From NCBI GenBank assembly GCA_030867875.1, contig JAOWCC010001368.1, positions 1,922,001 through 1,986,000 of the forward strand: a stretch of DNA of 64,000 nt. The letters are read 5' to 3'. The notes under the pieces are model-generated. The model was given only the letters and a program-made list of their open reading frames with translations, was not told the origin of the DNA and made no database searches. Position 1 is the stretch's first letter. The number at the start of each line of letters is the position of its first letter. Below are positions 45,101-53,864 of this stretch, piece after piece. The stretch is from Actinernus sp. WN-2022 (taxonomy: Eukaryota > Cnidaria > Anthozoa > Actiniaria > Actinernidae). The translations under genes and the position numbers were made by a program.

Positions 45101-45335
45101 GGAGAACCTCTTTCCAGGGGTCACTGTGATCAGGGCCGGACTGCACATGTCCTACAAATATATCCTCATCACTACTTGCTTCATCGTCTACTACTCTTAC
45201 ACTCCCACTAGCGGCCCCACTGTTCCTCCTTACCCTACACTGCTGGGTGTAGTGGTTTAACTTCCCACAAAAATCACAAGTTTTCCCATATGCTGGACAC
45301 TGCAATCTGAGGTGATTCCCCCACAATGCCCACAA
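42111..45335 (-). CDS. pol: Gypsy Pol polyprotein (PR-RT-RNaseH-IN)
   Basis: An uninterrupted frame of 1074 residues entered by a -1 shift from gag. Order: second zinc knuckle CDFCGKLNHYTQQC (20-33), aspartic protease DTGS (90-93), RT with LDAANGFFQ (302-310) and catalytic FIDD (363-366, where YIDD/YVDD is commoner), RNase H TDASKTGLGAVL (from 511) and TDHKPL, integrase zinc domain H726, H729, C759, C762, then the DDE core D792, D845 (SDNGPQF) and E881. The C-terminus has an Arg-rich segment and ends at VKY. It makes cDNA in cytoplasmic particles and integrates it in the nucleus. All catalytic residues are present, so the element may be competent. It is one of the Gypsy lineages without a chromodomain that I can see. 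Confidence 0.96.
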   Translation of the reverse strand: MWALWGNHLRLQCPAYGKTCDFCGKLNHYTQQCRVRRNSGAASGSVRVVDDEASSDEDIFVGHVQSGPDHSDPWKEVLHTNGTLITFLIDTGSRANILSRRDYDRLEQKPAVKPSSRRLKAYNGEPIPVIGVCTVKIERKGREQEVDMMIAKEGISIMGAADSERVGLVTRVYQVTNNVKEQVAAKYPELFTGIGCLPVKHKIKLEENACPVIKPPRRCPVHIRDELKKELDRLLEKGIISKIEEPTDWVNQMVWERKKSGSLRICIDPRDLNKAVKRENYQLPTREEIETEMTGAKYFSKLDAANGFFQIELEEESAKFCTFGTPFGRFYFKRLPMGLTSSPEVFHRTVSQVIEGLEGVRNFIDDIIVWGSTLEEHNSRLESVLQRLKGANMRLNLDKCAFQEIEIAYLGEVLSESGIRPSPEKVKAVKEMPKPVDKEGLRRALGLVNYLGKFIPHVSDATKELRSLARDGTSFQWSSKAEGEWTDVTGYLCSEPVLQFYDPSKQTKVSTDASKTGLGAVLLQRHGDEWLPVMYASRALTPTEIKYAQIEKETLGMLFGLSRFHDYVYGHLVIAETDHKPLIAIAEKDFDSMSPRIQRMMMRMQRYDLQWEYLPGKRLVLADALSRSYLPTSESRGDLEEEIELHVRMVVQSSLSEGKAKQVAEATAADEILGRVVANLLNGRGINSKPYQDFAEELTVVDGLLMRGTRVVIPENMRPQILDVIHEGHLGIEKCKRRARRAVYWPGLNEAIKQKVAKCETCQVHQYQQRKEPLIPTTEAAAGIPWGMVAADLFSIKGRDYLVVNDYCSNYPETCLLTSTTSSAVISHMKSIFARHGIPQIVRSDNGPQFASQEFAEFSRCYGFHHQSSSPYYPKSNGMAENGVKTVKRLLKKAIYAKEDPYLALLNYRTAPMECGKSPTDILFKGRFVSTRLSRFSGIVGSGSSEQVHSKARQQENQSKYYNRGTVVHPPLQTGDTVRMREGGMWSEKAKVIEEVAPRSYKVENAQGDIYRRNRQQLFPVAPSCLQEGDNLSSDDQGQEEEQESTAAQEGPPKGQRSSRIRREPAWMKDYVKY

Positions 45336-45994
45336 TTTTTGATCATTCGTTTAGCTTGGCCATTTCCACTGGCGCCAGAGTTAGTTTCTGGATTTACACC
45401 TTTTGGTCTCCCTCCCTGCTTCTTCCCATGCCCCACTACGTTAACCATGCCTTCATCTTGGGCCATTTGTTTAGTCTGCGTCTTTACTAGTTCATTAGCC
45501 TTACATATAGCAATGGCTTTCTTCAATTCTAACTTCTCGGTCTTCAACAATTTCTCCCTCAGTTTGCTCTCTCTTATTCCGACCACTATCTGGTCTCTAA
45601 TCATTGAATCCTTCAAGTCTCCAAATCCACAAGACTTAGCTTTCTTCCTAAGCTCAGTTAGAAATTGTTCAAATGACTGACCTTCTTGTTGCGTCGTGCA
45701 CCGAAGTTTATACCTTTCCACTGTCTCGTTTTTCACCTCCTGGCAGTGATCTTCGAATTTCTCCAGCACAACTTTATAATCCTTGTCCTCACCGTCCTCA
45801 AATGTGAAAGTCGCAAACACTTCTCGAGCCTCTGGACCAGCCACGGTAAGCAAGATGGCTATCTTGCGAGTCGCACTTGCCTTTTCAAGGTCTTTCGCCG
45901 CTAAATACCAGTCAAACTCACGTTTGAACTTAATCCAATTCTCCTGAAGACTTCCACTGAGATCTAGTCGAGCCGGCTTCTCAAATTCCTCCAT
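45257..45994 (-). CDS. gag: Gypsy Gag
   Basis: A 245-residue frame starting MEEFEKPARLDLSG, 40 bases after the 5' LTR. The body has the helical capsid pattern of Gypsy Gag (NWIKFKREFDWYL; GQSFEQFLTELRKKA; KLREKLL). It ends in a basic, glycine-rich stretch and the start of a zinc knuckle NCGHCG. The rest of that knuckle (NHLRLQC) is encoded in the pol frame, so the frames meet at a run of five G. A -1 slip there would complete the knuckle and lead into Pol. The overlap with pol is 79 bases. Confidence 0.93.
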   Translation of the reverse strand: MEEFEKPARLDLSGSLQENWIKFKREFDWYLAAKDLEKASATRKIAILLTVAGPEAREVFATFTFEDGEDKDYKVVLEKFEDHCQEVKNETVERYKLRCTTQQEGQSFEQFLTELRKKAKSCGFGDLKDSMIRDQIVVGIRESKLREKLLKTEKLELKKAIAICKANELVKTQTKQMAQDEGMVNVVGHGKKQGGRPKGVNPETNSGASGNGQAKRMIKNCGHCGGITSDCSVQHMGKLVIFVGS

Positions 45995-46020
45995 TGCAGC
46001 GTACTTTTTTAGCGAGATTT

Positions 46021-46033
46021 ACTCCTGGTACCA
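46021..46033 (-). other. Primer-binding site, tRNA-Leu
   Basis: Minus strand TGGTACCAGGAGT follows the 5' LTR with no spacer. Thirteen bases are complementary to the 3' end of animal tRNA-Leu (ACTCCTGGTACCA). Confidence 0.85.
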
Positions 46034-46141
46034 TGTAATGATCTGTGCTTTACTAGGTAAGTAACAGGATGGCGGACCCTGCTAAGGACCCGGATGTATA
46101 CAGATAGCCCGAGTGGCCACAGGGAGCCCAATATCATTACA
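46034..46141 (-). repeat. Gypsy 5' LTR
   Basis: 108 bases, one mismatch to the other LTR. Starts TGTAATGATATTGGGCTCCC in the element's sense. Confidence 0.97.
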
Positions 46142-46146
46142 CAACG

Positions 46147-48277
46147 TAGGGCTAAGATTACACCCCTGTTTCACCCCAATATCTGACTGAAAAAAGGGAG
46201 TGACTCCTTGATTCAACTTTACCGCCAATTTTACAGAAGAATACATACTAAGAAGAATATGTACAAACTTTCTACTACATCCGTACTGAATTAGTTTGAA
46301 AAACAACCCCTCTCTCCAAACACTGTCATATGCCTTCCTAAAGTCAATGAAACAAGCAAATAATGGTTTATGATTAGCCTTATAGAAGTCTATCATAGTT
46401 TTCAAAACCAGTACATGATCAGATGTTCTGAAACCTTGCCTAAAACCTGTTTGGCACTTATTCAAGATTTTGTTTTCTCTTAAAAAGACATTTAAACGAG
46501 CATTTAAAATTAACGTAAAAAATTTCCCAAGACAACTGCTAATGCAAATGCCCCTGTAATTATCAGAATCTAACCTACTTCCTGATTTATGGAGAGGTAC
46601 AATTAAACATTCCGACCAAATGCGCGGAGAAACACCACGAGACAAAACCACATTAAAAAGTTTGACAAAATAAGGTGCTAAAATATCCATAGATACTTTG
46701 ATGATTTCGTTATTCACTGAGTCACTCGCACTCGCCTTTTTACTTTTAAGCCTTTTGGATAAATTACAAACTTTTTCAATAGAAATAGGCTCGTCAAGAA
46801 TCTCACTATTGCTAGCAGCCCAAATTTGAAAATCTTTGACAATTTGAGCTTCATCACTGCAACCATCCGTTATAAAACTGACTTTGTTCAAATCTTTGAA
46901 ATAGCTATACCATTCTGCCGGGGATACGTCGTTAGAAACACCTGCGGACTTATGCGTTTTAATAAGGTTTACTAATTTCCAAAATTCTTTTGGATTCGTG
47001 CCTTCCAAGACACGAATTTTGTCTAACATCTCACTCTGAAAGGCTTCTTTTCGACCGTTTAATTAACCGCTTAAAACCTTTTTCGTCAAAAATATTTTTT
47101 GTCTCAAAGAAGGATCATTTGGGTATTTCGAAACTAAATACCCCAAATTTCGGAGTTCCTTTTTAAGATCATGACAGCTCTTGTCAAACCATTTCTGCTT
47201 TCGCACTGTTTTCCTTCGAGTCCTCCTAGGGCCGCTTCTATTTGTAATAAACATCACTTTTGTAGAAGCAGAAACTATAATGTTTGTGAATTTATTAACT
47301 AAAGATTCAACGTCCGAACTTCCTTCATCTGAAGAGTCAAACAAACTATCCAACTCGTTATGAACCTCTTCAGAATCAATGCTGTCACAAAACGCACCTT
47401 TCAATTCATCATTCCACAAAAACGCCATCGGATGCGGCGTTAATTCCATTTGATTTCCCAACACACTAGGAACTTCAGCCTTCATAGCGAAAGATAAAAA
47501 ACAATGATGCGAAAAATCTGTTACACTAGATACAGAAAAATGGCTTATAAACGGAAATAAATTATTAGAAACAATAGCATAATCAACCACACTTGCACCA
47601 TGCATTGTAAGTCTGGCACGTAAACTGACCAGGAAACCCCCTTTAGTTCTACCATTTAGAGTAATCAAACCATTACCACAACACAACTCAGTATTTATCT
47701 GAATATCTCTCGAGTTTCGCTGCTCAATAGAATCAGCAACAACGCCTAAACAATCAATAGCATCCTCCACAGTATCAACCAAACTGCCCTTTCTAGCATT
47801 GAAATCACCGCACAAAATAATCTCGCCCTTCCCTGCAAAGTTATAAATACTTTCCTGAAGAGACTCAAAATGATCCTTATCCAGTCTCCTCTCCCTAGAG
47901 GAATTTTGGGGTGGAATAAACGGTGCAAATAAAGATGTCACGTTTCAAGTGAAAGAACTATTTTTCTAACTTCCACCAAACAAACTCCTCGCTACTTTCT
48001 TTATCAAGAATTTTAACAACATTTTCTCAGAGGATTTAAGCAAAATCGTGATTCCACCAGAATTCCTGCGAGATTTTTTTAGCGCTATCCTGCACTTTGA
48101 AAAGGAATAAAAACCTTCAATATTAAGATCGGCATGACCATAGGGTAACCAAGTTTCAACTAAAGAAACAAAATCGAACTTTTCGATTTCCGAAAGAAAA
48201 TCTTCATCATTTAACTTCCCCGAGAGGCCCTCAATATTCCAAGAGCAAAATCTCAAAAACTTATTGCTTAGCATCAC
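46147..48277 (-). pseudogene. LINE ORF2 N-terminal part: endonuclease and RT palm
   Basis: Endonuclease: FCSWNIEGLSGK, SLVETWLP, SGGITILL, then a frame break near 47950, then LCGDFNARKG, VVDYAIVS and TDFSHHCFL (SDH altered to FSHH). A second break near 47050 separates it from the RT frame (47029-46147), which shows SECLIVPLHKSG, YRGICISSCLGK, FRTSDHVLVL, FIDFRKAYDSVWR and GVKQGCNLSPTL. The Gypsy insertion cuts the frame just before motif C. Two frame breaks plus the insertion make it inactive. Confidence 0.86.
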
Positions 48278-48280
48278 TAG

Positions 48281-48880
48281 ACAATCAGAACTACAGACTG
48301 TCCCTTATCAGTCAACAAAAGGACAAGCAAACGAGACAAAAACGAAGCCAAAAGGAAAGAGAAAAGAAAGAAAACTCAAAACATTCTAATAAGACCGCAA
48401 ACCACTAAAAGGAAACCCTTCTAAATAGCTGATCTTACTTGATTTATTTATAGGTGGGAAACCAATCTGTGGGTGAATATCTCTCTGCAATCTCTCTCAA
48501 TGTCCCTACCGGGTAGTGCACGATATTTCCTCTCTGAAGTTAAATAAAAATATATCACTGTAGCTTGCTCTTGGCCCATCGTCCTTCTTTCGCCTTCAGT
48601 CTTACAACAAACCACTCGGTTGATGTATTGCTGATGATACGAACAGCGCAAGCCCAACCCGCAACCCTTCGAGTCCCTCTCCTTAACTCACAATAATGAA
48701 CTTCACGTGGATATAATAATTATCCTTATTTTTTACATGGCTCTGTTTTCTTTGTTCATTTCGCTGCCCAGTTCCAAAGGCAGAGGGAATCTCCCAACAT
48801 ATTCACCTCACACTTTCCTAACTTGTACTAAGTTCTACTTGCTCTTTTTATGACATTCGGTCACAAGGTCACGGGAGAAG
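48281..48880. other. No gene recognised
   Basis: Could include a LINE 5' region (purine-rich on one strand around 48310-48380), but no ORF1 is visible. Confidence 0.4.
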
Positions 48881-49794
48881 AAACAATAGGACTCGAAGTC
48901 CCTTACAAGGTTTGCCTCCTCGCAAGCACCGGTCAATGATGGTGGAAAACGTAGCAAAATATGAAAAGTAATATACACAAATAATGAAAGAACGAACGAA
49001 AACGATAAGGGCTAAAGAAGCTACAATACACTCTATTAAATCTATTACAGCGTAAAACCTAGAACAACTATATATAACTTCCAGTGATAAAAGAAAAAAA
49101 CGCAACCACTTATCAAAGCATAAGAGCAGCAGCTTAACATTTACAGACGGTTGATAAGTTAGGACGATGACAAAGCGGATAGATAATGCACCAGGTTCGA
49201 ATGTTGTCGACGTCAAAAGTGGACAGAAGTCTGTTGGAGAGTAAAGTTTTAAGACGAGTCTTAAAGGCAGCAGTACATTCTGAAGCACGGACAGTTAGAG
49301 GTAGGAAATTCCAAAGAGGACAGATACGAAAAAAAAAAGAGTCACGGAACCTAGAAGTACGGGCTGGATGGAGAGATAGATCCAAGCCAGACGAGCCTCT
49401 ACGAGTCCTAGAGCTAGAGAAGTACAGGAACTCGGAGGTGTCAAGCAAAATCTCGCCTTTAGTACAACGGAAGAGAAATAAAAGATTAAGATATCCAAGA
49501 AAGAAGGAGAGAGGGAGGAGATTAAGATGAATGAGCTTGATTTATAATCTAATTCAAGACTACGCAAAATGACGCGAGCAGCTCTTCTTTGTACTCGTTC
49601 CAAAGTGAAATGTAAAGTGTTTTCTGAATATCAGGCGGAAAACTAGCACAGCAATTTCTACGAAGGAAACCAAGCATTTTGTTGATGTTATGGACTGGAT
49701 GTGATTAGCCCAATGCAGATTCTTAGAAACCTGGACGCCAAGATCACGAGCTGAACTTACATTGCTCAGAATTACACTGTTTAAAGTGCCCCTA

Positions 49795-50272
49795 GCCCCT
49801 TTTGCAATTTTTATACATTTGAAACTTTGAAAGGTTTTGAGTACTTCTGCGAAGAAATTGGCCTGATTGGCTTACAGAGAATACTCAGCTATGTTCTATG
49901 CTAGTTTGAAATGGTGAAAATTTGACCTTTCCTGACCCATGACCATGTAAGGAAAAGACTGGGTCGATTCCTTATCTTACGTCATCCCATTCATTCGACT
50001 TTGCAATAACTTGAATAAATATTTAGAATTTTGTCTAAAATAACTGTTTTCTTTTCTAAAAACTCACAGACTGTGTATATTATCTATATATAGATGTTGT
50101 TGTGATAGAAATGCATGGATAATAATGCATTAATGAGGTGACGTAAGATAAGGAATCGAGCCAGGCTTTTTCTTATACGGTCATGGGTCAAGAGAGGTCA
50201 AATTTTCACCATTTCAAACAAGCCTTTCAGTGATTCATATGTATAAAAAATGCAAAAGGGGTTAGGGGCATT
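49795..50272. mobile_element. TTAA MITE family B, copy 1, 478 bp
   Basis: TTAA at 49791-49794 and 50273-50276. Ends AGTGCCCCTAGCCCC and GGGGTTAGGGGCATT are inverted repeats, continuing through CTTTTGCAATTTTTATACAT and TTTGACCTTTCCTGACCCAT. A second copy is at 51056-51982. Confidence 0.85.
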
Positions 50273-50451
50273 TTAAGGTGTAGGATCTGGCGGGGCTATT
50301 ACGCTTACGAGAAATGCGTAGGTTTTCACACTTGGTTGGCTGAATCGGAGGGCCAGGCTGAGATGGAGTGTAGGTCCTGTTGAAGTTGACTTACGTCATT
50401 TGAGGAAGTAATAGCCTTGTAACATTTTGTATTGTCGGCAAACATGGCTAC

Positions 50452-50818
50452 TAGAGAGCTTAAGCAACCACGACGGCAACGTCTAGGACGACGGCATGAA
50501 ACAATAGCCTTAATTGCAAAATACAATAACTGCACGTGGGAATGCACGCAGTCACCTACATTTCAACCGTTGTCTGGAAAAACAGAACGTGAAAACCCCA
50601 CATTTTACGTTTACAAGAGAACGCCAACGTTAAAGTAAGTCACTCCGTTTTTCTTTCGGCGTGAACGGAACTCTATGCTTGTCATATTTTTCGAAGATAT
50701 GAATGTGAAAAGTAAATAAGGCGAACGAAGGAAATAGTAAGCATCACATTTCGGTAGAAAACATTTTTCTAGGTCCCGTCCTCGCTGCCGTCGCCGTCGT
50801 TGATGCTTAAGCTCTCTA
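50452..50818. mobile_element. MITE with TAGAGAGCTTAAGC ends, 367 bp
   Basis: TAGAGAGCTTAAGCAACCAC then GACGGCAACG at the left is mirrored by CGTCGTTGATGCTTAAGCTC then TCTA at the right. It lies immediately upstream of the mutated RT motif C of the host LINE. The target duplication is unclear. Confidence 0.75.
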
Positions 50819-50819
50819 A

Positions 50820-51034
50820 TGTCTTGTCGCCGGCAACGTGTCATAATTAACAGTACATCTAGTCCTTGGGAATTTGTCCTCTCTGGCGTTCCTTAGAGTT
50901 CCGTGCTCGGCCCCATTCTCTTTCTTCTCTATATTAATGACCTTCCGCGGAACTTCTCTAAGGAACGCCAGAGAGGACAAATTCCCAAGGACTAGATGTA
51001 CTGTTAATTATGACACGTTGCCGGCGACAAGACA
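50820..51034. repeat. Inverted duplication inside the LINE RT, 79-bp arms
   Basis: 50820-50898 is the exact reverse complement of 50956-51034. Between them lie 57 bases whose plus strand reads SSVLGPILFLLYINDLP, the RT segment that belongs on the minus strand at this point. So the segment after GVPQ is inverted and its upstream part duplicated. Confidence 0.88.
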
Positions 51035-51055
51035 GTTAGTCAGTGAACCAGTTAA

Positions 51056-51982
51056 AGTGCAACTAACTCCTTTTGCAATTTTTATACATATGAATCTTTG
51101 AAAGGTTTTGAGTACTTCTGCGAATAAATTTTTGGCTTACAGAGAATACTCTATGTTCTATGCTTGTTTAAAATGGTGAAATTTTGACCTTTCCTGACCC
51201 ATGACCGCGTAAGAAAAAGCCTGGGTCGATTCTTGATCTTACGTCATCCAACTCATTCGACTTTGCAATAATTTGAATAAATATTTAGCATTTACTCTAA
51301 AATAACTGTTTTCTTTACTAACAGCTCACAGACTGTGTATATTCTCTATATATCGATGTTGTTGTGATGGAAAGGCGCCATGGAGAATAATGCGTTATTG
51401 GTTAGCCTCACTGGTTAGCTCAGTTGGTAGAGCACGGTCTAGAGTGCGGGAGGTCGGGGGTTCGAACCCGGCCGCGTCCTTGGGCAGGGACATTTATAAG
51501 CCGTTGGCCTTGTCTCCTTCTACTTCTAATCAGTATTTCAAGGGGACGTGAAAGAACCTGTTGTACTACTCGAAAAAGAGAAGGGGATTGTCACCCGGTA
51601 CAACAGCCTGGCCATTGCACTAACCACACACTCAACATTGTAAACTGCGTGGCTGCCATTGGCGCCGTAAAAAGCAGTCCGATACAGATTCACTGACGGG
51701 ATATGTCAGTAAAATGTAAAGCGCCATGAGACTGTGGTGATATGGCGCTATATAAATATGGCCTATTATTATATTATTATTATTAATGAGGTGACGTAAG
51801 ATCAAGAATCGACCCAGGCTTTTTCTTGCGCGGTCATGGGTCAGGAAAGGTCAAATTTTCACCATTTCAAACAAGCCTAGAACATAGAGTATTCTCTGTA
51901 AACAAAAAAATTCTTCGTAGAAGTACTCAAAACCTTTCAAAGATTCATATGTATAAAAATTGCAAAAGGGGTTAGTTGCACT
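51056..51982. mobile_element. TTAA MITE family B, copy 2, with nested SINE
   Basis: TTAA at 51052-51055 and 51983-51986. Ends AGTGCAACTAACTCC and GGGGTTAGTTGCACT. It is homologous to 49795-50272 throughout, except for a SINE (about 51408-51782) that splits it near the ATAATGC/TTAATGAGGTG point. Confidence 0.86.
51408..51782 (+). mobile_element. tRNA-derived SINE nested in a MITE
   Basis: The head GGTTAGCTCAGTTGGTAGAG has a good A-box, and GGGTTCGAACCC is a near-perfect B-box (51458-51469). A body of about 250 bases ends in a hairpin GCGCCATGAGACTG, then GATATGGCGCTATATAAAT and an ATT microsatellite. The tail resembles the 3' end of the LINE at 20494-23860 (AAGCGCTATATAAGC plus ATT repeats). 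Confidence 0.82.
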
Positions 51983-52240
51983 TTAAGTAGAGGGCCAGTA
52001 ATTCCGAGGGTCTGCAGCAGCGTGGTAAACAGTATCGAAGGCACGAGTAAGATCTAGATAGATCACATCAATTTCAGCACCGCAATCGAGGGATTTACCG
52101 ATGTCGTGAAGAACAGCAAGAAGTTGGGTAGTACAGGAGGGACCTTTGCGGAAGCTGTGCTGAATAGAAAACAGACGGTCTAGAGAGACGGTCTTTACGT
52201 GCGGAGAAGTAAATATTTAACGAGAACATGAAAAAACGGT

Positions 52241-52770
52241 GTGTCCTGAGCCAAACTTGATCGCCTCAATCTATTAGTTACCCATCGTCTGTCCTATCCA
52301 CAACACTACAAACTTCATTGGATGAAACGGAACGGAGAAAAAAACAATGATGTAAGCCCTATGAACGGTAATTTCATGCACCAATAAACCAGGCAAACAA
52401 CGCTTCCTAATGATTTATAAAGAGAGATGTTGTTTAAAACCTCCCCATATTTGCGAAAAATATACATTTTATCGGCCTTCCGCTCGGGGGTATAGGATTT
52501 ATTTACCTCGGGTGCCGCTCTCAGACGCAACCCTCGATGAATAAATCCCATAACCCCTCGTTCCAGGCCGATGACGTTGTTACCTTTGATGTGCGCGGTT
52601 TATCTCCAGCGCCAGTTATTAAACCAATCCATACTGATTATATAATATCCCTGGGCCGTTATGTGCTTTATTAGTTTATTCTTGAATTCACAGACAAACT
52701 ACATATAAAATAGTCATTATTAGTAGCACATAAACAAGGACCCGCACCACAAAAAAGAAAATGCAATCCG
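52241..52770. other. No gene recognised
   Basis: Possible further LINE sequence just upstream of 52240, but not recognisable. Nothing else supported. Confidence 0.4.
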
Positions 52771-52999
52771 CCGTACGGAAAAAGATGGCGGTTGTACATT
52801 TGACCACAATCCCTTGCGAACCTATAACACAGTAAACCACACGTAGAAATCCCGTCTGTTCTCTTCGATGACAGTGTGTTGGCAATAGTTCTTGTACTGG
52901 CTTGTTTTTAAGATTTAAAACCTCTACACCGATTTTGACGGATTTAAAGATTTTCGTGCGCAAAGAATTGTGGGTAAAGTACAAGTCACCATATATTGA
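52771..52999. mobile_element. MITE with CCGTAC ends, copy 2
   Basis: CCGTACGGAAAAAGATGGCG, then ACCACAATCCCTTGCGAACC at the left. AAAGAATTGTGGGTAAAGTA at the right completes the inverted repeat. Aligns in reverse orientation with 16326-16573, including the central TTTAAGATTTAAAACCTCTA block. Confidence 0.68.
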
Positions 53000-53009
53000 C
53001 CTTTTTCGC

Positions 53010-53360
53010 CCTTTGGGATTATAAATTTGAATTTCAAATTTAGAACAGTCAAGCAAGTCAACAAGTAATCAGACTTCTCCTGTTTGAATACTAAACTGCT
53101 AAAGCTAAAATTAAAATAAGCCATGAAAAAGCAGGAATCTAGTTGCTCCGTTATGCCTGTCAATTGCGTTTTAGGACCGTTTATCTTAGTGTATTTTTAG
53201 ACTTTTAAGTTTTGATTTGAATTTCGCGCGATACCAAATGTTAGAGACCACTCATGCGGAGTATCACATGTTGGAGAGCTTTGAATAGAGATGTTCACTT
53301 GACAAAGACTGATTGACAATGAAGGTGTGAGCATGCCTGCTTGAGGCTCTAATATAATGT
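53010..53360 (-). repeat. Dispersed repeat, inverted partner of 24575-24860
   Basis: The minus strand carries ACTGTTCTAAATTTGAAATT, AATCCCAAAGGGCGA and TATCGCGCGAAATTCAAAT, matching 24575-24860. No coding potential. Confidence 0.68.
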
Positions 53361-53371
53361 GGGTTCTTGTT

Positions 53372-53518
53372 TAACATATATATGTAGTTATGATATTGAA
53401 TCATGTTTGCCGCGTAGCACTAGTAAGTGTAAAGAATGTAATATAAAGTGGTAAGCTGTTTGATTGAGTGTATGATATTGAATCATGTTTCAATATCATA
53501 ACTACATATACATATATA
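53372..53518. mobile_element. Foldback, 147 bp
   Basis: ATATATATGTAGTTATGATA then TTGAA on the left is mirrored by TTCAATATCATAACTACATA then TACATATAT on the right. ATGATATTGAATCATGTTT also occurs as a direct repeat. Confidence 0.75.
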
Positions 53519-53864
53519 ATCGCCGTGACCCCATATAACGCACCAATACCCACGATTGCTCTCATCTGACTTCATAGCTCAGTTGGTAGAGAGCCAGTCA
53601 AAGTCAGCAGTGAGCAGCCCTTGTTGACGGTTAGGGTTTTTTTTAATGCAGGGTTAGGTTTTGGATTAATTAGTTTGCAGGACCATTAATTCGATTTTAA
53701 TATAATAGTGTTGGGAATGAGTTTGCTTGGAGAGGGGTGTTAACTGGCTTTAATAAATCTGCTTGTTATTGGCACTTGTTCTGTATGGAAACTGGAAAGT
53801 GAAAACATAACTGTTATAATAACGTTTTGTGTTATTTCTGTTATTTCTGTGCAAGTTCTGGCCT
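53519..53864. other. tRNA-like fragment and spacer
   Basis: TCATAGCTCAGTTGGTAGAG (about 53572-53591) is an A-box-bearing tRNA/SINE head fragment without a B-box. The rest is AT-rich, with no feature. Confidence 0.45.

Larger units (their letters stand above)
41914..46141 (-). mobile_element. Gypsy-type LTR retrotransposon, 4.2 kb, nearly intact
   Basis: Complete element with 108-bp LTRs, tRNA-Leu primer site, gag, pol and polypurine tract. The 5-bp target duplication CAACG lies at 41909-41913 and 46142-46146. LTRs differ at a single position (AACAAGA against AACAGGA), so insertion is recent. The element interrupts the RT of a LINE. No envelope gene is present. Confidence 0.97.
40731..48280 (-). 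mobile_element. LINE on the minus strand, split by a Gypsy element
   Basis: Endonuclease (48277 to about 47100), RT fingers/palm (47029-46147), then after the Gypsy insertion RT motif C and the C-terminal part (41908-40825), ending in an ATT-type tail at about 40731-40755. Removing 41914-46141 and one CAACG restores continuity between GVKQGCNLSPTL and the downstream FNIFINDIP. An ORF1 was not recognised 5' of 48280. Confidence 0.9.
49130..52230 (-). pseudogene. LINE reverse transcriptase in pieces
   Basis: Palm: HSFRKGPSCTTQLLAVLHD and VIYLDLTRAFDTVYH (about 52170-52050). Then WFTD-stop-LSCRRQRVIINS and VLSGVP (51050-50960). Motif C reads MFADNTKCYK at about 50449-50420, with FADD mutated to FADN, so catalytic activity is lost. 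Then ARDLGVQVSKNLHWANHIQS (49770-49700), ERVQRRAARVI (49600) and the C-terminal NFLPLTVRASE and FKTRLKTLL in another frame, ending about 49134. The arrangement is jockey/CR1-like. Confidence 0.82.
48890..52240 (-). mobile_element. Second minus-strand LINE, riddled by later insertions
   Basis: Pieces of one RT run 52230-51987 (palm), 51051-50820 (finger/palm, partly inverted), 50450-50277 (motif C) and 49790 to about 49130 (thumb to C-terminus). They are separated by MITEs at 51056-51982, 50452-50818 and 49795-50272. Reading across the TTAA insertion at 49791 links SYT to LNSVILSNV without loss. Confidence 0.85.

Noticed and set aside
49186..49530. 114-residue Arg/Lys-rich plus-strand frame
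   Set aside because: It is the antisense of the LINE C-terminal region on the minus strand.
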